Positions 34,793 to 45,018 are shown, counted from the first letter of the stretch. The stretch: DNA of 64,000 nt from JBKDZP01 sp047971315 (GCA_047971315.1 JBKDZP010000008.1:70608-134607); one strand, 5' to 3'. Notes: generated by a model not told the origin, from the sequence alone. Translations and numbers: made by a program.

Positions 34793-35655
34793 AACTTTTT
34801 CTTTTTGAAATAAAAGTATCGGTTGAATACCTGTTGTATTATTAATTTGCCTATTAACTTTCAAATTTTTTTTTATATTATTTTAATTAATTCTTCTTTA
34901 GTTTCGAACTCACCATTATAAGTAATTAACCAACTTATAAATCCATTACATGATTCATCTTTCCCTTTGGTATATGGTTTTCTAGGTTTACATTTCCTGG
35001 GTTCAAATCCTATATCTTTTGAAAATGTCTTAAATTCTTTATAAAATTCTTTCTTCTTTGTATCCATAATACTACTCATATTATCAGTAAATGTTTCTTT
35101 TGGTAACCCCCAATATATTGAAATATTTTAATCAAACATTTTTGAACATCATTTCTTATTTTAAATTTACTATAAATAAATATATGTAATCTACTAGCTC
35201 GTAATGTAGAAGAAAATATTTTAAATTTAAATAATTCACCATATTTATTAAACATCTTTATATCTTCTTTCCAATCAAATTATAGTTGTTTACCTAACTC
35301 TGTTTCATATCTTAAATGTACTTTATTTTTTTTATTTGATTTTAATTGTTTCTTTTTTTACATATTGATAGAAATTTGAATATATCCCAATATTATTATC
35401 TTTATCTTTAATATATTGATATGTTCATGATATTGTTGAACCAGGTAAATCTAGTTTTTCTTTTATTTCTTATATATATTTATCCAATTTTGAACTTCTA
35501 ATTCTATTACTAAGTTTGCCTTCATAACCATTATCATACTTTTTTATTATTCTTCTATCCATTATATAATTTCTACTTAATTCAAAATAATTAGGCTTTA
35601 TTTCTAATGTTTTCAATATTATCAACATCTGTTTCAATTTTATTATTTTATCCAT
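34793..35655 (-). pseudogene. Degenerate IS21-family transposase (IstA) gene
   Basis: Pieces of an IstA-like DDE transposase lie in order on the minus strand. An N-terminal helix-turn-helix (LEIKPNYFELSRNYIMDRR, 35470-35655) starts at the ATG 35655 after TGGAGGTATAAC. Then come frame-broken middle fragments, then FEPRKCKPRKPYTKGKDESCNGF and TYNGEFETKEEL (34873-35079). The C-terminal VNRQINNTTGIQP follows. Several frameshifts and stops separate them, and the total is much shorter than the usual 400-500 residues. No istB is found. Confidence 0.7.
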
Positions 35656-35693
35656 GTTATACCTCCATATTTTACCTTTAAAGTATAACAAAA

Positions 35694-35739
35694 GAATGTA
35701 CATTTTTGTGCATTTTTATATTACATTTTTTGTACATTC
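35694..35739. repeat. Probable IS21-type end with repeated transposase sites
   Basis: Upstream of the transposase remnant are GAATGTAC (35694-35701) and its inverse GTACATTC (35732-35739). Between them the minus strand has two near-identical direct repeats, TGTACAAAAAATG and TGCACAAAAATG. Multiple short repeats starting with TGT are typical of IS21 ends. The partner end was not found. Confidence 0.45.
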
Positions 35740-35865
35740 TTATTTTATCATTAACAATTTTCTACTTATTTGATTATTTATACTAAATTACTAAATTTTT
35801 ATACTCTATTTAACAGCTATATATAAATTATTTACAAAATAGTAAATCAATAAATTTATTACGAT

Positions 35866-38652
35866 TTATAAGTAGCTAGAAACTATAAGTTTTATGTTTT
35901 CTATTTCTTTAAATAGACTTATAAAATTTTGGTCAATATAAATTGAATCATTTTCTTTACTCTTCATTTCATGATTTAGTGCGAATTCTGCTAATTTAGT
36001 AAATCCTAAATATTTTGAATCACTTTTTAATGCATGAACTTCTATTGTATAGTTAGACATATCTTTTTCAATTCTATATTTGTTTAGTTTTGTTAATCTA
36101 TCATTTATCCCATTCATAAAATCCTTTAAGGTTTCATTATACATATCTAAATCGCCTAAAAGTTCAATTCCTTGATTGACATCTACACTTTTCTGTTTTA
36201 GGTATTCAATATTTCCTTTTTCAATTTGTTTATCAACATATATTGAAGAAAATTGACTACTTGGTTTATACACAACTGAATTAGAAATATTAGTGTTTAA
36301 TGGTTTAGGTAAATCTTCAAAATCTTTTGTAATATCATCAAAAAGTGACTTTTCTAATTTTCCTAATTCTTCTTTTTTAGATAGAACTAAATTTATTATT
36401 TTATCAAGCTCTGTTCTATTTATAGGTTTCGATATGTAATTATCAAAACCTTCTTTTATATAAGCTTCTCTTGCACCTTCGACTGCATTAGCTGTTAGAA
36501 CTACTATTGGAAGTTTTATCTTCATGTCCTTTAATTTATGCATTGTTTCTGTCCCAGTCATTTCAGGCATCATGTCATCCATGAATATTAAGTCATATTT
36601 ATTTCCATTTCTTATTTTATTTAGGCATTCTTGTCCACTTTGCGCCTCATCAATGTCAAAATTGTAAGGTTTTAAAAATGTTGCTGCAATTTTTATATTT
36701 ATTTTATTGTCATCAACAACAAGGACTTTTTTACCACTAAATGCTGAATTAATTTCATTCTGATTTAAATTTGTTGTATCACTAACTTCGGTATTTTGAT
36801 TCGTTTTAAGTTTTGAGTTTTCTACATTATTAGATATGTGTAAATATTTTTTCATAACTTGATTTAATTCATCTTTCTCAATCGGTTTTGCTAGATAATC
36901 AGCAAAACCTTGTTTAATATATTGTTCTTTCATTCCATTAATTGCATTTGCTGTTAAAGCTACAGTTGGAATATCGAATCCTTCAATTTGCTTTAATCTC
37001 ATTAAGGTTTCAGGTCCACGCATTCTTGGCATCATGTCATCCATTAATATAAGATCATATCTATTTCCATTTTTTATTAATTCGATAGCTTCCATACCAG
37101 TTTCAACTAGTACATTTATGGTGTTGTAAGTTTTTAAAATTTTATCAGCTACTTTTAAATTTAATTTATTATCATCCACTATTAATATCTTTGATCCACT
37201 AAAATCAAGATTCTCTTCTTTTTTGACAATTTTAGCAGTTATTCCTTCATGAATTTTCACTATCTTTTGATTTAGATATACTGTGAATTTTGATCCTTGT
37301 CCATATACGCTTTGAACTATTATCTTGCCGCCCATCATATCAACAAGTGATTTTGTAATAGCAAGTCCTAGTCCTGTCCCCTCTGTTGTTGTATTTCTAT
37401 CTTCTTCTAATCTATTAAATTTAGTAAATAATTTATCAATTTGATCTGGTTTGATACCTCGTCCAGTATCTTCTATTGAAAATACTAATGAGGAATTATC
37501 TCCATTATTTACACAGTTAACATTAAATAATATTTTACCTTTTTCTGTATACTTCACAGCATTTGTTAGAAGATTAGTAACTATTTGTTTTATTTTTCCT
37601 AAATCCCCGTACATGACTGCTGGAATATCTAACCCAAATTGAGGAATTAACTCAATCGGTTTTTCCCCAATTCTTGGAATCATTAATTTAGCTATATTTT
37701 CTAGATTAGGTAGGAGTTCATAATTGGTATTCACTTTTTCCATTTTATTAGCTTCAATCTTAGATAAATCTAAAATACCATTTACTATTTCAAGTAAGTT
37801 TTGAGATGCCATTATTATATCATCAGCGTCTTTTTGTGCCTCATTTAAATCATGTTCCGTCTTAATGCATTCTGAAAATCCTACTATTGCATTAAGTGGG
37901 GTTCTTATTTCATGACTCATACTTGATAAAAATTCTGATTTTGCTCTATTAGCCTTTTCAGCATGATCCTTTGCAAAATTCAGTTCCTCTATCATTTTCA
38001 TATCCGGATTCTCAATTGTAAAATACATAAGAAAATTAATAAAAACTAATACAAAAGTTATTATCAATGTCTCAGGTGAGATAAATTGAATTATTCCCGC
38101 AGACAAACCTGATATAGCAAATGCTAATAGTGGAATATATTTTTTATTCTTCAAATTTTTTCTATTAACTATTAAACTTATTATCCATATAAGACTACAA
38201 ATCCCTGCAAAAAAATAAGTTGTTACTACTGCAGGTCCATATGTATATATTCTTCCATCAGTTGAATAATTGTGAAGCGGAAGAAATGCTATAGCAATAA
38301 CAAATAAGATATATATTATCCAAGTAATAGAAAACCATTTTTGTTTTGGATCAAATTTCATATTTTTATTTGCTATTGAAACTATATATATTGTAAATAA
38401 AAGCAGCCAACTTATCATGTATATTAAATATACTTTTGATATAGGATTTAACAATACATTATTGAAATCATAAAAAGCTAAAGAAGTACTTATAATATCC
38501 AAAATAACTCCAGCAAAATTTACTACTATTAGCATAGAAAAAATTTTATTATCTACATTTACTGCTCTCTTTTTTGAAAAATATATAATTGACAACAATA
38601 CAGTATAAAACAAACTAGCTATTTGAAAATTTAAAAAATTCACTTCATTCAC
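35866..38652 (-). CDS. Large hybrid histidine kinase with two receivers and an Hpt domain
   Basis: 928 residues forming a complete phosphorelay in one chain. Residues 1-212 hold about seven membrane helices as sensor. A linker precedes HisKA with His247 (MSHEIRTPL) and an ATPase domain (about 345-465; LLTNAVKY, EDTGRGI, GTGLGLAI). Two receivers follow, with acceptors Asp538 and Asp692, both in MDDMMP. A C-terminal Hpt domain has His873 in VHALKSDSKYLG. GAGAGTGAG lies before the ATG. There is no DNA-binding output and no response regulator gene nearby, so the final target is elsewhere. Its core is close to the kinase at 8578-9912. Confidence 0.94.
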   Translation of the reverse strand: MNEVNFLNFQIASLFYTVLLSIIYFSKKRAVNVDNKIFSMLIVVNFAGVILDIISTSLAFYDFNNVLLNPISKVYLIYMISWLLLFTIYIVSIANKNMKFDPKQKWFSITWIIYILFVIAIAFLPLHNYSTDGRIYTYGPAVVTTYFFAGICSLIWIISLIVNRKNLKNKKYIPLLAFAISGLSAGIIQFISPETLIITFVLVFINFLMYFTIENPDMKMIEELNFAKDHAEKANRAKSEFLSSMSHEIRTPLNAIVGFSECIKTEHDLNEAQKDADDIIMASQNLLEIVNGILDLSKIEANKMEKVNTNYELLPNLENIAKLMIPRIGEKPIELIPQFGLDIPAVMYGDLGKIKQIVTNLLTNAVKYTEKGKILFNVNCVNNGDNSSLVFSIEDTGRGIKPDQIDKLFTKFNRLEEDRNTTTEGTGLGLAITKSLVDMMGGKIIVQSVYGQGSKFTVYLNQKIVKIHEGITAKIVKKEENLDFSGSKILIVDDNKLNLKVADKILKTYNTINVLVETGMEAIELIKNGNRYDLILMDDMMPRMRGPETLMRLKQIEGFDIPTVALTANAINGMKEQYIKQGFADYLAKPIEKDELNQVMKKYLHISNNVENSKLKTNQNTEVSDTTNLNQNEINSAFSGKKVLVVDDNKINIKIAATFLKPYNFDIDEAQSGQECLNKIRNGNKYDLIFMDDMMPEMTGTETMHKLKDMKIKLPIVVLTANAVEGAREAYIKEGFDNYISKPINRTELDKIINLVLSKKEELGKLEKSLFDDITKDFEDLPKPLNTNISNSVVYKPSSQFSSIYVDKQIEKGNIEYLKQKSVDVNQGIELLGDLDMYNETLKDFMNGINDRLTKLNKYRIEKDMSNYTIEVHALKSDSKYLGFTKLAEFALNHEMKSKENDSIYIDQNFISLFKEIENIKLIVSSYL

Positions 38653-38763
38653 TCACTCTCTACTATCTTATATAAATAATAATATATATAAATAATAACA
38701 TAAAAGTGAAAATATTCAACATTTTAATTGCTAAAATAGTTAAAAAAAACAAAATAATTTATT

Positions 38764-40959
38764 TTATCTTGTTTTCATTTCAGTATTTTGTTCAATTGCA
38801 ACTTTTTCAAGTGCTTTAAAATCTATTTTCCCTACATTGGTCAAAGGAAATTCATCAATGGCATTTGTTGTTCTTGGTCTAGAAAAAGCAGTTAACCTTT
38901 TTTCGTAGAATAAATCAATAGCATAATCTATATCTTTATTCCAAATATAATTAGGTTTCAATTTAATAAAAGCAACCGGAACATCGCCACGTTTTTCATC
39001 CGGCCTCTTTACTACAACGCTTTTTTCCACAAATGGTAGTGTATTAATTTCTTCTTCAAGTTTATCTAAAATAACTTGTTCCCCATTAATCTTTATCATT
39101 CTATCCAGTCTGCCAACAACTTCTATCAAACCGTTTTTATGTATGATTGCGCTATCTCCTGTGTGAAGCCAAACATTACCGTCTTCATGTTTTTTTAAAG
39201 CATTTTCATTAAATTGATTATCATCATATCCTATCATAATCTGTGGTCCAAAAAGGCATAACTCACCAAGCTGCTCATAGTCTATTTCATTTATAGTACC
39301 CGGTTGAACAATTTTGGCAATAGTATTCATATTTGGCACACCATCATATATTATTCCGCCAGCTGTTTCAGTTAGCCCATACCCATCGCGAGTTTCAGCC
39401 TTGGAATTGCGATTTTTAAAAAACTCATTAGTATTACTTTTTTCAGTATCATCAATTTTTGAACCACCAGAAAGAACATACTTCACATGAGATAAATCAG
39501 CGTTTTTCATTTTTTCATTATTTCGAATTGCAGGAAACATATTAGGAATTCCACCAAAAATATTTACCTTGTCTTTCAAAAATAATTTATCTAGGCGTTT
39601 AAAATCTATTTTCATTATTATATCAAGATTTACTCCTAATGTAGCTGCAACATGAGTTCCTATAATTAATCCAAAAGAATGGTTAAGTGGCATAAAAGCC
39701 GCAATTTTATCTCCACGTTTAAAATCAAACCTGTCATTATAAAATTGCTTAGATGATGAATCTAAATTTTCCTCAGTTAGCATAACGCCTTTTGGTCTAA
39801 TTGTCCCACCTGTATATAATTGCACAGCAGTATAATCATTATCATAGGCGGTATCAACATCTCCTACATAATTAGTATTTTTCCCTCTATATTCATTATA
39901 CGAAATATATTGTTCATTATAAGAAACTGGCTTAATCCCTAGTTTTGGCATTATAATTTTCTTAAAAGCTAAAGATAATGGCTTAGACATAGAATTAGTA
40001 ACTGGAAGTACAATAACCTTATCATCTTTTGGAACACTGTTTTTAATTCTTCCATATACTAAATCTGATATAAACATAATATTTGTTTCAAATCCATCAG
40101 TTTTGTTTTGTTCATTAATGCTAGATAATTTATTTTTAAAATCTTCTTCTGTTGATAATGGAAAAATTGGTACTACAGTCGCTTTTGCTTTAAAAAGAGC
40201 ATATAAAGTTATAATCGATTCTGGAGTGTTCGCAACAACTATAGGTACTCTAACACCTTTTTTTATTCCATTTTCTAGCATACTATTACAAGTCGCATCT
40301 ATTTCATCTATAAATTCTTTATAAGTGAATTTTTTGCCAAAAAATTCCATAGCTGCTTCATCATAAAAATCAGCATTTGATGTTACTAATCTGTCATAAG
40401 GTGACATGTTTTCTTTAGTCCATTTAAAATCACCAATCCTATATTTTTTTAACCAAAATTTATCTTCAGAAGGTAATCCCTTTGATTCTACATTATAATC
40501 CATTACAAACTTTCTATTTTTATCAATATTTTCTAATACTTCACTAAGTAGATCTTCAAAATTTTTATCATTAGAAAAGTTTATTGCATCTGTAAAATCA
40601 GAAATTTTTTTAGCTACTTCTGGATCCGATTCTATAGATATATCTATATGATTTCTTTTTGCTACCTTTATTAAATCTTCTTCATTAACTATTGCTAATT
40701 TACTAAAATCAAATCCTTCTTCTTGAAATTTTTTTATCAATCTTTTTTTGATTTTTAATTTCATCTTTTCACTTAACTCAACTGAAGTTGGTGAAAAGAT
40801 GTATACTTCATGATTTTCTTCTTTTAATATTTCAAAAGTCTTTTTTAATTGCTCGCTAAGTTCTATTTTCTTTAGCATTTTTGCATACTCTTTTTCGTCT
40901 TTAACAAGCTTAAAAGAGTTTAGTTTTGATATTGCTTCTAAATTAAATCCTATCTTCAT
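38764..40959 (-). CDS. Acyl-adenylate-forming ligase with degenerate HAD-like N-terminal domain
   Basis: 731 residues. The C-terminal 560 form an AMP-binding (ANL) enzyme: YTGGTIRPKGV (382-391), YGLTETAGG, LHTGDSAI, GRLDRMIKINGEQ and the final catalytic lysine in NVGKIDF. It would activate a fatty or other carboxylic acid. Residues 1-140 look like a HAD/5'-nucleotidase fold (MKIGFNLEAI, EVYIFSPTS, ISIESDPEVAKKI), but the nucleophile pair D-x-D is replaced by N6 and E8, so it should be inactive. AGGGGGG precedes the ATG. It lies 13 bases after the HAD-PlsC gene and surely acts with it, like a split Aas system. Confidence 0.8.
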   Translation of the reverse strand: MKIGFNLEAISKLNSFKLVKDEKEYAKMLKKIELSEQLKKTFEILKEENHEVYIFSPTSVELSEKMKLKIKKRLIKKFQEEGFDFSKLAIVNEEDLIKVAKRNHIDISIESDPEVAKKISDFTDAINFSNDKNFEDLLSEVLENIDKNRKFVMDYNVESKGLPSEDKFWLKKYRIGDFKWTKENMSPYDRLVTSNADFYDEAAMEFFGKKFTYKEFIDEIDATCNSMLENGIKKGVRVPIVVANTPESIITLYALFKAKATVVPIFPLSTEEDFKNKLSSINEQNKTDGFETNIMFISDLVYGRIKNSVPKDDKVIVLPVTNSMSKPLSLAFKKIIMPKLGIKPVSYNEQYISYNEYRGKNTNYVGDVDTAYDNDYTAVQLYTGGTIRPKGVMLTEENLDSSSKQFYNDRFDFKRGDKIAAFMPLNHSFGLIIGTHVAATLGVNLDIIMKIDFKRLDKLFLKDKVNIFGGIPNMFPAIRNNEKMKNADLSHVKYVLSGGSKIDDTEKSNTNEFFKNRNSKAETRDGYGLTETAGGIIYDGVPNMNTIAKIVQPGTINEIDYEQLGELCLFGPQIMIGYDDNQFNENALKKHEDGNVWLHTGDSAIIHKNGLIEVVGRLDRMIKINGEQVILDKLEEEINTLPFVEKSVVVKRPDEKRGDVPVAFIKLKPNYIWNKDIDYAIDLFYEKRLTAFSRPRTTNAIDEFPLTNVGKIDFKALEKVAIEQNTEMKTR

Positions 40960-40971
40960 AATTCCCCCCTA

Positions 40972-42468
40972 TTATAATAACTTATTAGATATTTTTTCAA
41001 TTTCTATGTTATTAGGCATTTCAACTTCTTTTAAATAATCATTGTATTTTCTTGTTTCTTTATCAATTTCTGAAATTCTATTATTCTTCTTTAAATAATA
41101 TATATTATTTTCAAAACTTAATTTTGCAATTTCAAGTTCCAATTTTTTATTTACTTCTTCCAAATCGTCAATTGGATTTACAAAAATAAATTCACCAAAT
41201 CTAACCACCGTATCATTTCCAAATGCATTAGTTGCAACTGGTAGAATACCTGTTCCTGTTTTTTGAGCTAAGGCAACAGTTCCTAATTTGAATCTATTTT
41301 GAAATCTTGATTTGCCTTCTTCTGTTTTATTTTTTCTCGTTCCCTCTGGAAATATCAATGCAATTCTATCATGGGCAACGTATTTTGACATAAGTTCAGA
41401 AGATTCTTTTTTATTTTCAAGATCATTTCTATCAACAAAAATTCCAAGTCCTGTTACTTTAAATAATTTTCCTCTAAATGAATCTTCTATTTCTTTTGCA
41501 GCATATCCAACGAAAGGTCTATTTCCTAGTGCTATTCCAAGCCTATACTGATCCGTACTGTTACTATGATTTGATGCTATTATAAAACCATTTTGATAAG
41601 GTACTTTTTCTTTACCAAAAATATCGATTTTATAAAATGATTTTATAGGATATTTGAGTGAAGAATAAATCAATTTAAATCTTTTATCACCTTTTTTAAA
41701 AGCATCTTGATTTACATTAATATTTTTTAAATAATTTTTGTAAGAATTAAAATATTCTATTTTTTTTTGATTTGTTAAACTTTCAAGTTCTACTTTTTCC
41801 TTTTTTAAAAATTCTATTTTTCCTTTATTTTCTTTTTCCTGCTTCATTTTTTTCAAAATTGTTTTTACTTGAATCCAATCAGATACATGCCTTATATTTT
41901 CATGATTTGTATTTAAATTATATGGTGCGTCAATCATAATAACTTTAATTCCATTTTTTGTTAAAAATAATGCAACATCTGGTTTATCCTCAATCATTAC
42001 GTCAACATTTAATTTTTTACAAGCTAAAAGTTTTTCTTCTGGACTTCTTTCCTCTGAACAAAATTGGAAAGAAGAAAAATTAATATTATATTTTTTCAAC
42101 CATTCTTTAAACCATTTTCTTGCAAGCTTACCTAATTTACTATTACTTGTAGCAAATTTTCTAGCAGTAATTGAGTGAAAATCAAGACCTTCATCAGTAA
42201 GTTCATTTATAACTTCTGGTGCAAATTCTCTCGGTTCTTCATTCTTACAATAATTAATATAAATCTTAAATGCCTTTGAATATAATATAAATTTTGGAAT
42301 GTTACTTATATCAAATTGCTCTTCTAAAGAATATTTTTCTGGGCATATAGGTTCTCTTTTAAAGACTTTTTTACCTTCTCTAATATTGTGACTTGAAAGA
42401 TTAGTTAAAATTCCGTCAGCATCACACCCTACTACAAAATTGACTTTATCTAATTCAATATTTTCCAT
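40972..42468 (-). CDS. HAD phosphatase-like domain fused to PlsC-type acyltransferase
   Basis: 498 residues. The N-terminal 200 form a HAD/5'-nucleotidase-like domain with the catalytic pair intact in CDADGIL (Asp16, Asp18). Thr/Ser motif II follows in HSITAR, then PEEK and the acidic IEDKPD. A Lys/Glu-rich linker leads to a lysophospholipid acyltransferase domain with NHSNSTD (H301, D306), FVDRND and FPEGTR (373-378). The protein could acylate a lysophospholipid or glycerol phosphate while the HAD part removes a phosphate. No membrane helix is evident. AAGGGAG precedes the ATG. It is the first gene of a two-gene operon with the adenylating enzyme. Confidence 0.8.
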   Translation of the reverse strand: MENIELDKVNFVVGCDADGILTNLSSHNIREGKKVFKREPICPEKYSLEEQFDISNIPKFILYSKAFKIYINYCKNEEPREFAPEVINELTDEGLDFHSITARKFATSNSKLGKLARKWFKEWLKKYNINFSSFQFCSEERSPEEKLLACKKLNVDVMIEDKPDVALFLTKNGIKVIMIDAPYNLNTNHENIRHVSDWIQVKTILKKMKQEKENKGKIEFLKKEKVELESLTNQKKIEYFNSYKNYLKNINVNQDAFKKGDKRFKLIYSSLKYPIKSFYKIDIFGKEKVPYQNGFIIASNHSNSTDQYRLGIALGNRPFVGYAAKEIEDSFRGKLFKVTGLGIFVDRNDLENKKESSELMSKYVAHDRIALIFPEGTRKNKTEEGKSRFQNRFKLGTVALAQKTGTGILPVATNAFGNDTVVRFGEFIFVNPIDDLEEVNKKLELEIAKLSFENNIYYLKKNNRISEIDKETRKYNDYLKEVEMPNNIEIEKISNKLL

Positions 42469-42535
42469 AATTATCTCCCTTTTGTATAAACTAAAAATTC
42501 ACTTAACTTATTTACATAAAACTATTATTACACAA

Positions 42536-42640
42536 AAATGATACATTTTCAATAATATCTTTTAAATATTCTACTGTAAAGTAACTTACTCCAATTGACT
42601 TAACTTTCCCATCTTTATATAATTCTGCTTTTGCTAATAT
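42536..42640 (-). pseudogene. Fragment of an aldo/keto reductase gene
   Basis: The minus strand encodes AELYKDGKVKSIGVSYFTVE followed by YLKDIIEN. This matches the conserved LxxxGKVRxIGVSNF segment of aldo/keto reductases. It has no start, no catalytic tetrad and only about 30 recognisable residues. The surrounding sequence from 42641 to 42882 shows no gene. Confidence 0.6.
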
Positions 42641-42882
42641 ACAAACATTTGCTGGTAAAAATATACTTCCTACGCATAAACATATTAAACCATTTTTTTA
42701 ATTATATATAGTTTATAATCATAACCATATATTATGATGTCAATCTGTTCAACCATAAATAAATTTCCAAATATAATAATTTTTTTAATGAGTTGATCTT
42801 ATCTAAATAGTTAATCTTATTCAGATCATCAATCTATACCATGAATATCAAAAATAAATAATATACTATTGTCATTCATTAA

Positions 42883-43364
42883 TTAAATTATATAGTCTAA
42901 AAGTTCTTTACTAATTTCATTATATACAGAATCTGTCTTTTCTTTTTCACCTTCCACTGCTACTACAAACATAACTTCAGGGGAATTATAGGAATCTAAT
43001 TCAAATGTTATATCATCTTTTTGATAAACATATCTTGTTCTATCTAGAATTTTATCCTCTTTATATCCAAGAAAATCAATAATAGACATAACCGCTTCAT
43101 CATCTTCAAATTGATTGGCAATGATTCTCTTCTTACAATTAGTACCTCATCAGACATGTTATCATCTTTAAAATCGAAAAGTTTTTTAGAACTACCATTC
43201 TTTTCTTTAATAGTAATTCTAGCCATTGTTTTATCTTCCTTCTTAAACAATTTTCTAATTTGTTTACTTTCCTCTATTTTTTCATAATTGTTTTTCTCAC
43301 AATATTGTATAAATGGATCCAATGTTTTAACTTTAAAACTGTACTTATATTCTTCATTATTCAT
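42883..43364 (-). pseudogene. Frameshifted CYTH-domain (triphosphate tunnel) protein gene
   Basis: Two overlapping frames together make one CYTH-like protein. The first (start 43364) reads EEYKYSFKVKTLDPFIQYCEKN, KTMARITIKEKNG and VLIVRRESLPI. It then loses the frame near 43105, and the other frame continues as FEDDEAV, FLGYKEDKI, RTRYVYQKDDITFELDSYNS and VVAVEGEKEK. CYTH proteins bind triphosphates (thiamine triphosphatase or class IV cyclase families). No slippery site is visible, so a mutation rather than programmed shifting is likely. Confidence 0.65.
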
Positions 43365-43365
43365 T

Positions 43366-43892
43366 TTATTTTCTCACTTTCTGTAATACTGGATTAGGAT
43401 ACACAAATCTTGTCATCATTTGAAACTCTGGGTATGGACTTAAAAAATGCATTACTGTTACACAGGCATCATCAGTAGAATGAACTAAATTTGTTACTAT
43501 CGGATCCCATACAATTTCATTTCCATCAAACTATTCTACTTTGTGTTTCATTATGATTCTACCATATGTATTTCTAATTTATTTTTTAATTATACCAGTT
43601 TTTTCGGGATTTTCATTTATTAAAAAAATTTTCCCATCTCCATTCATAGATCTTTCATATTTATATCCATGTGGATAAAAGCACTGCATTTAAGTAAGAT
43701 TGAACAATTTAATATTTAATCCCATATTAACATATTGCTCAGCAATTGCTCCATTTTCTCTTTTTAAAAATTTATCTCTTACAGATGATGCAATTCCTAA
43801 TTTATATCATTTATCTTCCTAGCATCAATCTCTTTACTTAAAGTTGTTTTTCCAACTCCTAGCAATCCCTCTAAAAAAATTATTCTATTCAT
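43366..43892 (-). pseudogene. Decayed P-loop protein gene
   Basis: From an ATG at 43892 with GGAG before it, the frame reads NRIIFLEGLLGVGKTTLSKEI, a good Walker A. It is then broken by stops and shifts after NDIN, after KLFNLT, after GIIKK and after KHKVE. Later pieces include RDKFLKRENGAIAEQYVNMG and TVMHFLSPYPEFQMMTRF. It ends 2 bases before the CYTH gene. Family unknown beyond the P-loop; possibly a nucleoside kinase or similar. Confidence 0.5.
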
Positions 43893-44148
43893 TTTTTCTC
43901 CTTTAATTTCCAAAATTACTACAAATTTATATTAATTATAAGGTACTACTAAAATTTATCATGTATTATATCATTATTTTGCTTTATGTTAAATATTTAA
44001 TTTATTATATATAATATAAAAAATATAAGTTATTTTATATACCTTTTAAAAGTAATATATTATTCATCAATATCAAAAAAATCAGTTAATTAAAATATTT
44101 AAAATTTGAAAATATATCAAACTTTCTTTAACTAGAATGACTTTTTTA
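43893..44148. other. AT-rich gap, no gene seen
   Basis: About 255 bases with frequent stops in all frames and no clear signals. Confidence 0.5.
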
Positions 44149-44418
44149 TTACTTTTTTTTTACAGAATTTTTAGAAGTTCCATTTTTATTATTTATTAAT
44201 TGTTCATATAACCATATAGCTTGTTTTTCAGTAACTATTTTATTTGTTGCATCTAAATCTTTAACATAGTACTTTGAAATTGGAATACCTTTGATCAAAT
44301 CAATTATATTTTCTGTATTAATTAAAAATCCCATCATATCATTTTTATAATCTATTACTTCAGTACCTCTATCAAAAAACAAAAATGTTTCTCCTCTATC
44401 AATTATTGCTTTATACAT
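44149..44418 (-). CDS. Hypothetical 89-residue protein
   Basis: A soluble small protein with an AAAAGG-type site before the ATG. It contains FLFFDRGTEVIDYKNDM, then TENIIDLIKGIP, and ends in a Lys/Asn-rich tail with KKK. There is no signal or membrane segment. It lies in a zone full of dead genes, so it may be a fragment of a larger protein. Not recognised. Confidence 0.4.
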   Translation of the reverse strand: MYKAIIDRGETFLFFDRGTEVIDYKNDMMGFLINTENIIDLIKGIPISKYYVKDLDATNKIVTEKQAIWLYEQLINNKNGTSKNSVKKK

Positions 44419-44543
44419 TATTACACCAACCTTTTTAATTGATTGTTATATTAACATATAATTCATTTTAAAGCAATTATTTAAATATATTATATATCCA
44501 TAATGTCATCAAAATTAATTCTCATATTAAGTAATATTAAGGA

Positions 44544-44792
44544 TTAATTTGTAACATCAACGGATTTAACTATTCCACAAGTTTCAATATAATTTAAATC
44601 AAAATAATATGTTACTTTTATATTCATTACTTTTTTTACTTTTTTTAACTTTTCATCTAATATAATTAGAAAGTCGCTAGAAAAATCTTTCTTTTCTAAT
44701 TTTTGTTTTTCTACAAAATATAGCATTTCTCTAAATCCTTTTAAAGCATAAAAAGGCATAAATTGTTTTGCTCTTTCAATATTATTCTGCAA
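44544..44792 (-). CDS. YolD-like protein
   Basis: 82 residues starting at a TTG (44792) with AGGAGG 5 bases upstream. ERAKQFMPFYALKGFREML and the terminal YYFDLNYIETCGIVKSVD match the YolD-like family, which is usually encoded directly after UmuC/DinB-type translesion polymerases in Bacillota. That holds here: it overlaps the last codons of a UmuC remnant by 11 bases. With the polymerase broken, its role is probably lost, although its own frame is intact. Confidence 0.65.
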   Translation of the reverse strand: MQNNIERAKQFMPFYALKGFREMLYFVEKQKLEKKDFSSDFLIILDEKLKKVKKVMNIKVTYYFDLNYIETCGIVKSVDVTN

Positions 44793-45018
44793 TATGACCT
44801 CCTACTAGTTTATTTCTATTTCTTTGTGTAGATCCCTCTGAATAACTTGTACATCTTAATATTGAATTGCTTCCATATTTGTTTTTTATATTATTCATTA
44901 CTTTTTCAATTTTATTATCTTTTTCTTCAATTAAGTGAGTTGAAAAAATATCAATCTGTTCTAATCTTTTTTCTATTCCTTTCCTATCTGCCAAAAGTCT
45001 GTCAGAGGCGTATGATAC
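44782..45018 (-). pseudogene. 3' fragment of a UmuC/Y-family DNA polymerase gene
   Basis: The frame encodes SYASDRLLADRKG, VMNNIKNKYGSNSILRCTSY and EGSTQRNRNKLVGGHIAE, the C-terminal end of Firmicute UmuC-like translesion polymerases. The catalytic palm is absent. Its 5' side joins the adenine methylase fragment at about 45021, so a deletion fused the two. Overlap with the YolD gene supports the identity. Confidence 0.65.

Noticed and set aside
42883..43364. Programmed frameshift in the CYTH gene
   Set aside because: No slippery heptamer or following structure was seen, and neighbouring genes are also decaying.
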